This document shows, piece by piece, positions 55,601 through 64,000 of a stretch of DNA of 64,000 nucleotides. Below the pieces are notes generated by a model. The model was not told the origin of the DNA and searched no databases. It worked only from the letters and a program-made list of their open reading frames with translations. The stretch is from Telmatactis stephensoni (lineage: Eukaryota > Cnidaria > Anthozoa > Actiniaria > Isophelliidae): NCBI GenBank assembly GCA_029948255.1, contig JALIZF010001864.1, positions 558,001 through 622,000 on the forward strand, in the 5' to 3' direction. Position 1 is the first letter of the stretch. Each line of letters opens with the position of its first letter. Made by a program: the position numbers and the translations under genes.

Positions 55601-58600
55601 TCAACGTGCCTCGGACTCTGGTAATATTAGGAGTATGTATGAGGGTATAAAGCAAGCAACAGGCAAGACAACCATAAAGACTGCGCCCCTGAAGACCAAA
55701 TCAGGCGAGATGATTACCGACAGAAACAAGCAAATGGACCGGTGGGTCGAACATTACCTAGATCTTTACTCAAATGAAACCTCAGTCTCTCAGGAAGCGC
55801 TCGACAGTTTCGTGGACCTTCCTGTCTTGGAAGAATTGGACTCAGTTCCCACAGTTGAAGAACTCAGCAAGGCTATTGATGTCCTACCAAGAGGAAAAGC
55901 ACCGGGCATGGATGGAATACCTCCTGAGATTATCAAAAGTGGAAAATCAGCCCTACTGGAACCACTCTACGAGCTCTTGCGTCTCTGTTGGAGCGAAGGC
56001 AAGGTACCTCAAGACATGCGCAATGCAAAAATAGTCACCCTGTATAAGAACAAAGGTGACCGCAGTGACTGCAACAACTATCGTGGTATCTCCCTGCTGA
56101 GCATAGTTGGGAAAGTCTTTGCTCGAGTAATCTTGACGCGTCTCCAAGTCCTTGCCGAACACATCTACCCAGAATCTCAGTGCGGATTCAGAGCGCAGCG
56201 ATCCACCATAGACATGATCTTCTCTGTCCGTCAACTTCAGGAGAAATGTCGAGAACAGCAGATGCCATTATTCATTGCCTTCATCGATCTCACAAAGGCT
56301 TTCGACCTTGTAAGCAGGAAAGGTCTATTCCAGTTATTAAAGAAGATTGGCTGCCCCCCACAGTTACTCAACATTATCATCTCCTTCCATGAAAACACAC
56401 AGGGCGTAGTCAGCTATGGCAGTGAAGTTTCAGAGTCCTTTGCAATTCAGAGTGGCGTAAAACAAGGCTGTGTACTTGCACCAACTCTTTTTGGTATCTT
56501 CTTCTCGTTACTGCTCGATTTTTCATTCAGACATTCATTACAGGGAGTCCATTTAGTTACTAGAAGTGATGGTAGGCTATTCAACTTGGCTCGACTGAGG
56601 GCAAAGACAAAAGTGCGTAGAGTGCTCATCAGAGAATTGCTGTTCGCTGACGACGCTGCCCTGATCTCACACACAGAGGAGGGCCTCCAAGCCCTGGTTA
56701 ACCAGTTTTCTCATGCCTGCACTCAGTTTGGGCTAACCATCAGTATTAAGAAGACCAATGTCATGGGTCAGAACGTCTCTGCACCTCCACTGATCAGAAT
56801 TGACAATAAGGTGCTTGAAGTTACTGATCACTTCACCTACCTGGGCTCTATTATCACCAGTAACGTGTCTCTCGACAAAGAAATCGACAAACGCATTGCA
56901 AAAGCTGCAGGAGTGTTGGCTAGGCTGAGCAAGAGAGTGTGGGAAAACAGCCAGCTATCCTTAAACACTAAACTCAAGGTTTACCAGGCGTGTATCTTAA
57001 GTACCCTGCTTTATGGCAGCGAAACATGGGCTACTTATGCCAGGCAGGAGATCCGTCTTGAAAGCTTCCACCTTCGTTGTCTACGACGGATTCTTGGCAT
57101 CACATGGCAAGACAAAATTACCAACACTACTGTGCTGAAGCAAGCTGGTTCCCACAGTGTGCATCTCCTTCTCAGCCAGCGACGCCTACGTTGGCTGGGG
57201 CACGTGTCCCGTATGCAGGATAGCCGCATCCCAAAGGACATCATCTATGGAGAGTTGGAGACAGGACGCCGTCCAGTAGGCCGCCCAGCACTGCGTTTCA
57301 AAGATGTCTGCAAACGAGACATGAAACTTACTGAAATTGATCCAGATAACTGGGAATCACTTGCTGAAGACCGCAGTTGCTGGCGCAACACCATTTATGA
57401 AGGCCTCAAAAGAGGCGAGGAAAAGCTTCACCAACAGTCAGAGGAAAGAAGACAGCGCAGAAAGCAGAGACAACAAAGACAGCAACCCCCAGCCCCAACC
57501 CCGCCCTCAGAGTTTACTTGTGACCTGTGCGGAAAGGACTGTCACGCAAGGATTGGTCTGCTGAGTCATTTAAGACGCTGTTCCCAACAGGACTGACTGA
57601 CCTTTTACCACGGTGCTACCATTATCGTACGAGATAGACGGATGCCTACTACAGTGATAGTAGTCTGTGTAAATAAAGCAATTTCAATTCACCAGAAATT
57701 TTAGCGGTATAGATAGCCGTTAATTACTAAGAGATTTTACCTTCGAATTGCCGAGAACACAACTTATCGTATTGCTTCGATCGATGCGAACACACAACCG
57801 TTAGAGTTTTGAACTCAGTTCAATTCAGTTAATTTCACATATAGGGTGTCTTGTGAGATCCGGGAGCATTTAACTGTGAAGTTAACAGCGTCTTCTAATC
57901 ACGTTTGTCTCGAGTTTTTCTCTAAGTTAGCGTCCGCCATCTTGAACTTTGGCATTATTCGCTAGGCGTTCCCGTTGGAGTCACTCTGTGACGTCACGTT
58001 TTGAAACGAGAGACGGGATAGCCTGGGGACTAGGCTGAAGATAAAGGTTATGCACTTCTCATTGGCTTCCACGAGGGGAACCTGGGCTGTACTGTGCGAA
58101 ATATGGGAAAAAGTAGGGACTTTGCTAGTGATTCTCAGTACTGGAGAACATCATGATAAATAAGTTCATGGTCTCACAAACCCTCAGAGAAACTAGGGGA
58201 CTTTGTAAAAGGATGTTTTCCATGTACTGTTTTGTTTTGTAGAGAAGTATTAAAAATAAATAAACAAATGAATGAATGAATAAATGAATAAATGAAAAAA
58301 ATTACAAAAATACCAAGCATGAATGGCAAGTTTGCAACTGCAATTTGCATACAATATTTAATGTGGGGTAGCTATAGTGTAACTATTGTTGCTAAGAATA
58401 ATTGTGATATTTGCAAATCTCATTGCAAAGAAATTTTGCAAAGATGGCAGAGGGATAAGAATGGTGAGCATGAATATAGATGTGCAGCACATCAGATCTG
58501 GTTTTTGAGCTCTCAAAATTGGTGAAACTGGTTTTGGAGTAAGATCTGGTAAAATTTGTGAATTTTCCAGTGGGAAGTAAACCAAAAAGCTTTCAAAAAC

Positions 58601-61600
58601 ACTTTTTCCAGTATAGGATTTATTAAAGTTTTTCTGATTTGGGGCTGCACCACACATACTGAACTATTTTCTAAGTGCCCCCCCCCCCCACCCCACCCCA
58701 CCCTCCCAGGGAAATCATGCCATCTGCTAACTATCTTTAGTTATCATATTTAGAATAGTGAGGAGTAAAACTTTATACCATCTACATTTGTACTCTCTCA
58801 TAAGTGATCACCCTTGGTGCAAGAAAAAGTGGTTGCTTATATGGAAGGTTGTCCTTATGGGAAAAATAACTATAAGCACCATATTGTATAAATTAGGTTA
58901 TTATAAGCAAATATTGTTTTGCTACCTCAAATCAAGCAAAAAATTAGACACTGTTCTTCTCGTTGAGACTATACTTTATTGGCTTTTGAGAATGTCTTGC
59001 TTGTGCATTGACATTTTGAAATGGACAAATCAAGGGTAGGGTAATAGTACAATTTTAAAACCAGAGTGATTGATTTACAATCATAGCTTAATTAACTTTG
59101 TGAATAACTGTAGGGAAATAACTGTAGGGCAAAATGGTTATTTAAAATGGTTATTTAAATAGTGGTCAATTATGAGAGGTATGGTGGTCGCTTGAATGGG
59201 AAGACAAAGGGATTTGTAGTGGTGGTCCATCCTTTAATTGTTTTTTATGTTCATTGATGATAGCAAAATATCTAAACCAAAAATATAGTTTTTCTCAAAA
59301 AAATGGAGCATTAGCCATTTGTTCCTAAGTACAGGGGACTTATGAAGGATTTTCTAGGAAAACGTCCCCTATAATGGGAAAATAGACCCATTTTTGCATC
59401 ATATTTAAAGGAAGTCCCTGCATTTTCCCGTGGTCCCCAAGAAATCTGTTACAGCAAAAAAATTTAGCAACTATTAAGGGATATGGTCCCAAATTTCATA
59501 CTACTAAGACTTTTTGAACATATTTGGTCATAAATTAAAAATTTACAATTTTATTTAGAAATTTACAATCTGAAATTGTGAGAATCAGCATAAACAAAAT
59601 AATTTATACCTATGACTATTTTGAAACAGTTCAAGCAAAATCACTTGAGCAGACTTTCTACAGTAATCTTGAGTCTAAAACACTTTGAGTTTGAAAAATG
59701 TAGGCCATTCTTCATCAGTTGGCAACAATTCTGAAATAAGACTCTATTTTGTCTGTGCATTAAGTTGCTGACAACTAACTTTGTTAAGATATTTTTATTA
59801 AGTCATAATATGTTTGCAAACCATGGCTAAGTACAGTAAAGGCCAAAAACAAGTCTGCTTTGGCAAAATAAAGACATGAAAGCTGCTTTCAAAAACTTCT
59901 TCAAAATTAGGAAATATTTATCAAAGACCAGATGGAGTATAATATTGGATACATGTAGTTTGAAAAATTACAGACAAAAGCCTTGCAAACACTAGCATTA
60001 GAAGAAGAGGTCATGCATTCTGTTGTGCATGTTATCTCAGGGCACCATTATTTACACAGTCCTGTAACATCCTGTGCCCTTCATGAGTGTGAAAAGTATC
60101 AAACTGTTCTATTTTTATCACAGGGAGCAGAGGAAGGCTGCTTTTCTTGTTTACGTACACACTTATATTTTATCTTCATCTGTGCGCCATCTTGTTTTAT
60201 ATATTTACCACTGTATGAATATGCTTGAGCCCATTCCCAATGGTCATGCTGAGTGCACACACGATAGGATGAAATTTGATCAATGTAATAAAATGTGGAA
60301 ACTTTCCATATTTTTGATAAAATTTCATCCTATTGCGTGCGCTCACTCAGCGTGACCATTGGGAATGGGCTCAAGCATATTTGTACAGCTGTAAAAAAAA
60401 ACAAGATGGCACATGGATGAAGATAAAATATGGGTGTGTATGTAAACAAGAAAAGTGGCCCTCCTCTGCTCCCTTTCTTAGTTTTTATTGTGAAGTGATA
60501 GAGTAGTTTTTGTATCTGCAACAGCATTTATAATTTCTGCTATGATCTTGCCACAGTGTATGTATACCTATTTGCACAAACATTGACCCTTTAAAAATCA
60601 TTGAACCTAGAAGCTGAGACCAAAATGGCTCCTGGGTACACTAGTAGTGTAGGTTTGTCCTATGTTTTATCTATGAATTTGCTAATAATCTTGTTTGGAA
60701 TGCCAAGAATATGTCTCAGTTGTTGTTTGAAACATCCATGCACATGAACTCTTTTAAATTCCCAATGTTCATTTTGGTCTCAGCTTTTGTGTTTTGAAGG
60801 GTCTGCCATTGTTTATTCAAAAAGGTAAATAAATATATTTTACGAGGACAGTATGTCATGCCTCTTTTCCTTTCTAGGTTGTTGGGCTTGTACTTGTTTC
60901 TGTTCCTGTGTACTCTAAACTGAGTTCAATTTTTACCAGTTGGTCAATTGTTGGAGGAGCAATAACTTGTGGAGTTTTTATCATACTGGTTGCTCTTGCT
61001 GGATTATTTGGAACATGTAGACATCACCAGATAATCCTTTTCTTTGTATCCTTTCTAGCAAGTAAACCATCAACCCCAAGAAGTCATCTCAGGAGGGTGT
61101 TCACACCCCTTGCACCCCACTCTCCTTAATCCACCCCTGTTCAGAAATGCCCTTCAAATGAATGAGCTTTACACCAAATAAAGCCACTTTATTTCTTTGT
61201 TTGATTTTGTAATCACTTTTTCATGGAGTGAGTGAGGGGCCATGGATGGAAAGGGTAGGGCTACCATAATTTTCTTTTTGTTGCATAAATGAAAAATTCC
61301 AACCCCATTATTTCTTTCTTTCCATTAAAAATATACCTGACATTTAGACTATACATGATGAGTTCATTTATCTCTGGATAATGATAGGTAACATACTTTA
61401 TTATTATGAGAGTTACTTCCTTGACATTGTTCTCCAGTACATGATCATCCTTGTCTTGATTTTCATAATATTGTTTTCGGTATCAATTGCTGCTCTTTCC
61501 ATTAGTCAGTCTCAGGAAGAAGCTTTGCTGACAACTGCATGGAAAAATCTTGGTAACACAACGAAAGGTGAAGTGCAAGTGTGGGGAAATTGTTGTGGAT

Positions 61601-64000
61601 TTAAAGATGTGAATGCAACAGGAGACCTTGGTCATCCTTCGTGTGCCGATGTAAAGGTAAGTTATATTACATTGTATGTTATTTAGTTCTTAATTATCAC
61701 ATCAATTGTCAAATGTAACATTTTTTGTGAAATTAAATTAAACCTGCTCTTCTACACTTGTATGATAATAAGAGGTACCGGTACTTTTTTGAGCTTGAGG
61801 TCTCTTGCACTTTCTTGCTCAGAGGTTGGGTAGAGTATGTCTGTTGCCATGGTTCAGATCCCTGGTAACCTGAAATACAGTGGAACTTGGCGTTATGGAC
61901 ACCTGTTTAATTAAAATGGATACCTGGTTATAACAGACATGTTCTGTCCTGGCAAAAACTCTTCCAAAAAAAGTTTTTCTGACATTCCTGGTTGGTTATC
62001 AATCTTTTTCTCGGAATAAATGTTGCATATTGTGTAGTTCCAGAAATTATCCATACCCCCCCACGGAGGGATAAATAATTTCCGAGGGGTAGGGGGGTCA
62101 AAATCGTCTAAATTTCCAGGAGGAGGGGGGGGGGTGTTTACGTTAACATGTTTTCCGAACGGTATTTTTACAAAAATACTCTAAAAATACTCCAAATGCC
62201 ATAACCAAGCCTCGCATATGAAACAGTATTGATCACTCAGCATCTTTAATCATTTCTTGAAGCATAATTTGCACTTTCTTTCAGCTTAGATCAGTCTTTC
62301 GATGCCTACATGTTCGATAGTCGCCATTTTGATTTATGAGAATGACCGCTGACCGGAATGACTGCTGACCATATTCGAAAACAAAGTGGCTGCCGCGAAC
62401 GTTCCTCTATAAACAATGTCACTTTTTCGGAGTATTACTCCAATGTCACAGGTCTTGCCAAGGCAAAATATTGAGAAAAAGTTGAATTTATTCGATCCAT
62501 ACCTTTTGAATAAAAGCGATTGTAGCGAAGAATTAGCGAAGTTTCCATGCATCATAGTAGAATACTACGTACTCGAAACCTCGTGGCCAACTGGAAAGCA
62601 GATGAAGGCTTACAAGTCTCTAGAAGCATACAATTTCTTTGAAACCTTTTCTACTTAGTAATATGATTGGAATTTCCTAGAGGTGGGGGTACACATGTTA
62701 TATCAAAGTGGAAATTCCAGGGGGTAGGGGGGATTTCTAAACAACCTCAAAACAAGAATTTCTGGGGGGTATGGGGGGTCTGAAAAAAAATCCCTCCGTG
62801 GGGGGGGGGGGGGGGGGGGGTATGGATAATTTCTGGAACTACACATTGGTCCTAACAGTTTGACAATAAACACAAGTTTTGCCTCATGTCTGAATGAATG
62901 AATTTGCAAATGCGCGCTACCAAAAATGCACCTTTAAAGCTCAATCAACTTCCAGTTTTGTTATTACCAGTCTACAACATATTGTTGCCCATTGCCCAGA
63001 CAAACATAATATTCAAAACTTGTTTACGTTCACATTATACCCTGTCATCCAATCAGATCACAAGAAAAATAGACTTTGACAGTGGTATATAACAAACCCA
63101 TTTAATACAGACATTGGATAATATGGACAACAGCCACTTTTTCCTGTCCCAGTATGCCCATTTTCATACAAAATCTACCTGGTTAATAAGGAAACTTAAT
63201 TTTCTCAAGACAATGACAATGTGTAAGGTGATTGCTTTTAATAAAGTTAGGTGCTTTCTGTGCTTTTTCACATTTCAACTTTTAAATTAATTACAGACAT
63301 TGAGAGTTTCTCCCACTAATAATAAACAGATGATCAGTGACATGCATTCAGTGTTTCTGCTGAAAATACAAACGTGATGTAAATTGACCAATCCAGTTTA
63401 TGTGCAGGGCATCTGGTTAATATGGACACTGCATGGGTTCCACTGTACAAAAGAAAAAAGAATAAAACAGCCTCAAACTGAAAAAAAACCTGCCAGCTTT
63501 TTAATGGATTCCAGATAGGAAGAAAAATTGTTTTGGGGGCTTATTTCATTCTGCTTGCCATCAGAAAATCCATTATTCTTAATCAAAACCCCTTGTTTGT
63601 GTAGAGGCTGGAGAGATGATCATACAGGTACCATATGCACAATGCTTGTTTTACATTATTGTTGCTGTTGTTCTTTTTGACTTATTTTCAGTGTTTTGCT
63701 AAAGGCACATGTGGCACATGCTTTGGATATCTAAAATCACATGGCCTTGAAGACTTGAAAAAGGCCATAGGGGGTGTAGGTCTTTTCTTCAGCTTTACTC
63801 TGGTAGGTATTGAACTTGATGTGGAGTCACTTTTTTAATCCAAAATAATGTTGATCTAACCCACAAGGAAACAGCTGGGACACATCAGAAGAAGTCATCT
63901 AATTTGTTTGATAAAGCAAAAGAATCTATTGTTATTGCTTTTTGTTTTGTTTTGTTTTTTTATTTTGGTTTAGATGTTAGGGATATCAAACTGACTGGAT
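52630..64000 (+). CDS. TSPAN13/31: Tetraspanin of the TSPAN13/31 type (3' end outside window)
   Basis: Exons 52630-52704, 60878-61045, 61438-61656 and 63692-63802, all phase 0, give 191 codons; the next exon lies past 64000. Four-pass membrane organisers have this layout. TM1 spans exons 1-2 (ALVALNVMYL-VVGLVLV). TM2 is ITCGVFIILVALAGLFG. The cytosolic loop CRHHQIILFF leads into TM3 (YMIILVLIFIILF). The large extracellular loop has the CCG motif (GNCCGFKD), then SCADVK and CGTC. TM4 starts at GGVGLFFSFT. The HHQ loop and GVGLFFSFT are specific to TSPAN13/31. The start AAGATGGCTGG also fits a YY1-type initiator. The last TM residues and C-terminal tail are missing. Confidence 0.9.
53216..53224 (+). 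repeat. Left 9-bp target duplication
   Basis: AAGATAAAG, identical to 58038-58046 at the other side of the TIR element. Confidence 0.8.
53320..53378 (+). repeat. Subterminal 21-bp tandem repeat
   Basis: AAAAGTGTCCCTGATTTGACC occurs twice and is followed by a partial third copy, directly inside the left TIR. Confidence 0.9.
53790..57690 (+). mobile_element. APE-type non-LTR retrotransposon (LINE)
   Basis: About 650 bp of 5' leader, one long ORF and a short 3' UTR with AATAAA (57672-57677). A 12-bp repeat AGTGATAGTAGT lies at the left edge (53778) and near the right edge (57653) and may be its target duplication; if so, the LINE ends at about 57652. Same orientation as the host gene. Clade not assigned; the order endonuclease, RT, C-terminal zinc finger resembles RTE/CR1-like elements. 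Confidence 0.85.
54441..57596 (+). CDS. LINE ORF: endonuclease, reverse transcriptase, C2H2-like finger (1,051 codons)
   Basis: No stop interrupts 54273-57596. The endonuclease starts in sequence before 54441 (IASWNVRTM) and continues with AALQETRL (about residue 35), LLGDFNARVGAD (about 145) and DTDHSLI (about 243). The RT has GKAPGMDGIPPEIIKSG, GFRAQRSTIDMIF, FIDLTKAFD, GVKQGCVLAP and the catalytic FADDAAL (about 733). The tail has a finger CDLCGKDCHARIGLLSHLRRC-like (near 1026-1046). All polymerase aspartates are present. The first ATG (54450) falls after the endonuclease WN motif, and upstream the same frame is cut by a TAG at 54270-54272, so initiation is unclear. Confidence 0.9.
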   Translation: MRTMRTGLSDDLRQIDDTRKTAVIDRELYRLNIDIAALQETRLPDTGSLREKNYTFFWQGKSEEEAREHGVGFAIRNTLLCMMEIPTGGTERILTLRLSTQEGMVNLVCIYAPTLTSSSEAKDQFYEHLDSVIKTISGSEHFFLLGDFNARVGADHEYWPNVLGHHGIGKMNENGQRLLELCCYHKLCVTNTYFQNKACHKASWRHPRSKHWHQLDLIITRRKSLNIVCNTRAYHSADCDTDHSLIVSKAKLKPLKLYHSKKNCQPKINISRTAQQENNLKFVERLEETVTGDQPPGLEDRWRFLRNAIYNTAVKTYGKKERKNADWFEDNISELEPVINAKRSALTSYKRNPSQLNLQTLKAARNRAQRTARRCANTYWLQLADNIQRASDSGNIRSMYEGIKQATGKTTIKTAPLKTKSGEMITDRNKQMDRWVEHYLDLYSNETSVSQEALDSFVDLPVLEELDSVPTVEELSKAIDVLPRGKAPGMDGIPPEIIKSGKSALLEPLYELLRLCWSEGKVPQDMRNAKIVTLYKNKGDRSDCNNYRGISLLSIVGKVFARVILTRLQVLAEHIYPESQCGFRAQRSTIDMIFSVRQLQEKCREQQMPLFIAFIDLTKAFDLVSRKGLFQLLKKIGCPPQLLNIIISFHENTQGVVSYGSEVSESFAIQSGVKQGCVLAPTLFGIFFSLLLDFSFRHSLQGVHLVTRSDGRLFNLARLRAKTKVRRVLIRELLFADDAALISHTEEGLQALVNQFSHACTQFGLTISIKKTNVMGQNVSAPPLIRIDNKVLEVTDHFTYLGSIITSNVSLDKEIDKRIAKAAGVLARLSKRVWENSQLSLNTKLKVYQACILSTLLYGSETWATYARQEIRLESFHLRCLRRILGITWQDKITNTTVLKQAGSHSVHLLLSQRRLRWLGHVSRMQDSRIPKDIIYGELETGRRPVGRPALRFKDVCKRDMKLTEIDPDNWESLAEDRSCWRNTIYEGLKRGEEKLHQQSEERRQRRKQRQQRQQPPAPTPPSEFTCDLCGKDCHARIGLLSHLRRCSQQD
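58038..58046 (+). repeat. Right 9-bp target duplication
   Basis: AAGATAAAG, directly following the right terminus of the TIR element. Confidence 0.8.
60122..60475. mobile_element. MITE with about 155-bp TIRs in tetraspanin intron 1
   Basis: The left arm AGGGAGCAGAGGAAGG..GCCATCTTGTTTT..GAGCCCATTCCCAATGGTCA is complementary along its length to the right arm TGACCATTGGGAATGGGCTC..AACAAGATGGC..CTCCTCTGCTCCCT. Only about 35 bp separate the arms. Confidence 0.85.
62033..62848. mobile_element. About 815-bp TIR element nested in the pogo-like element
   Basis: GTGTAGTTCCAGAAATTATC at the left and GATAATTTCTGGAACTACAC at the right are exact complements; the arms extend through CCACGGAGGGA / TCCCTCCGTGG. 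ATT on both sides may be a 3-bp duplication. Confidence 0.85.
62416..62658 (+). pseudogene. Truncated 80-aa frame inside the nested TIR element
   Basis: Open from ATG 62416 to TAG. The segment ETSWPTGKQMKAYKSLEAYN resembles, from memory, the N-terminal part of invertebrate SWIM/YqaJ-type transposon-associated proteins. The rest of such a protein is absent, so it is probably a relic of the autonomous parent. Confidence 0.35.

Larger units (their letters stand above)
53225..58037. mobile_element. Mutator-like TIR element (4.8 kb) hosting a LINE
   Basis: The left end CAGCCTAGTACCCAGGC and right end GCCTGGGGACTAGGCTG are inverted with one mismatch. A second 21-bp inverted match (53299-53319 with 57951-57971) marks the inner edges of about 90-bp termini. 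The 9-bp duplication and long TIRs suggest the Mutator superfamily. No transposase is visible, so it was non-autonomous before the LINE entered. Confidence 0.8.
52705..60877 (+). other. Tetraspanin intron 1 (8.2 kb)
   Basis: Most of it is transposon sequence: the nested element 53225-58037 and the MITE 60122-60475. The stretch 58047-60121 has a poly-C tract (58680-58700) and TAAGTGATCACCCTTGGTGC-like Tigger remnants (about 58802), but no gene. Confidence 0.75.
61878..63445. mobile_element. Pogo/Tigger-like element, non-autonomous, in tetraspanin intron 3
   Basis: CAGTGGAAC..GTTATGGACACC at the left and GG..AATATGGACACTGC..GTTCCACTG at the right, flanked by TA on both sides (61876-61877, 63446-63447). 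This is the Tc1/mariner (pogo) signature. Further internal ATGGACA/ATACCTGG motifs resemble Tigger subterminal repeats. No transposase frame. Confidence 0.75.

Overview
This is a eukaryotic, intron-rich, AT-rich genomic window. GT-AG introns join short exons into four animal genes, and much of the rest is transposon debris. The SPOP orthologue, the agrin-type NtA domain joined to TSP1/laminin-G/EGF modules, and the TSPAN13/31-type tetraspanin point to a metazoan. The dense MITEs, tRNA-derived SINEs and animal-type extracellular matrix modules suggest an invertebrate, most likely an anthozoan cnidarian (coral or anemone). That placement is inference; no species marker is visible.

Layout. (1) 242-4666 (+): a four-exon glycerophosphodiester phosphodiesterase (about 395 aa, membrane segments at both ends), with a cysteine-rich exon-like segment downstream at 5272-5399. 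(2) 5.4-28.1 kb: no confident protein gene. It holds tandem repeats (9.6, 10.1-10.4, 14.5, 19.6-20.1 and 23.9-24.1 kb), a cluster of MITEs at 13-16 kb, and repeated cassettes at 10.9-12.6 kb that carry splice-site-like ends. (3) 28187-39112 (+): a complete 12-exon secreted protein (687 aa) with the order signal peptide, NtA, TSP1, LamG, linker, TSP1, six EGF repeats. Every splice phase matches. (4) 42363-48392 (-): a complete six-coding-exon SPOP gene (MATH-BTB cullin-3 substrate adaptor, 363 aa). (5) about 51.4-52.6 kb: a divergent promoter region with five ATTGG (inverted CCAAT) boxes. (6) 52630 to beyond the window (+): a TSPAN13/31-type tetraspanin whose last exon lies outside. Its introns are full of nested transposons: a Mutator-like TIR element with a 9-bp target duplication that holds a near-intact LINE (1,051-codon endonuclease/RT ORF), a MITE with very long terminal inverted repeats, and a pogo/Tigger-like element holding another TIR element.

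The genes do not form an operon or shared pathway. Only SPOP and the tetraspanin appear to share a control region. All exon joins were made by eye from splice consensus and reading phase; no transcript evidence was available.
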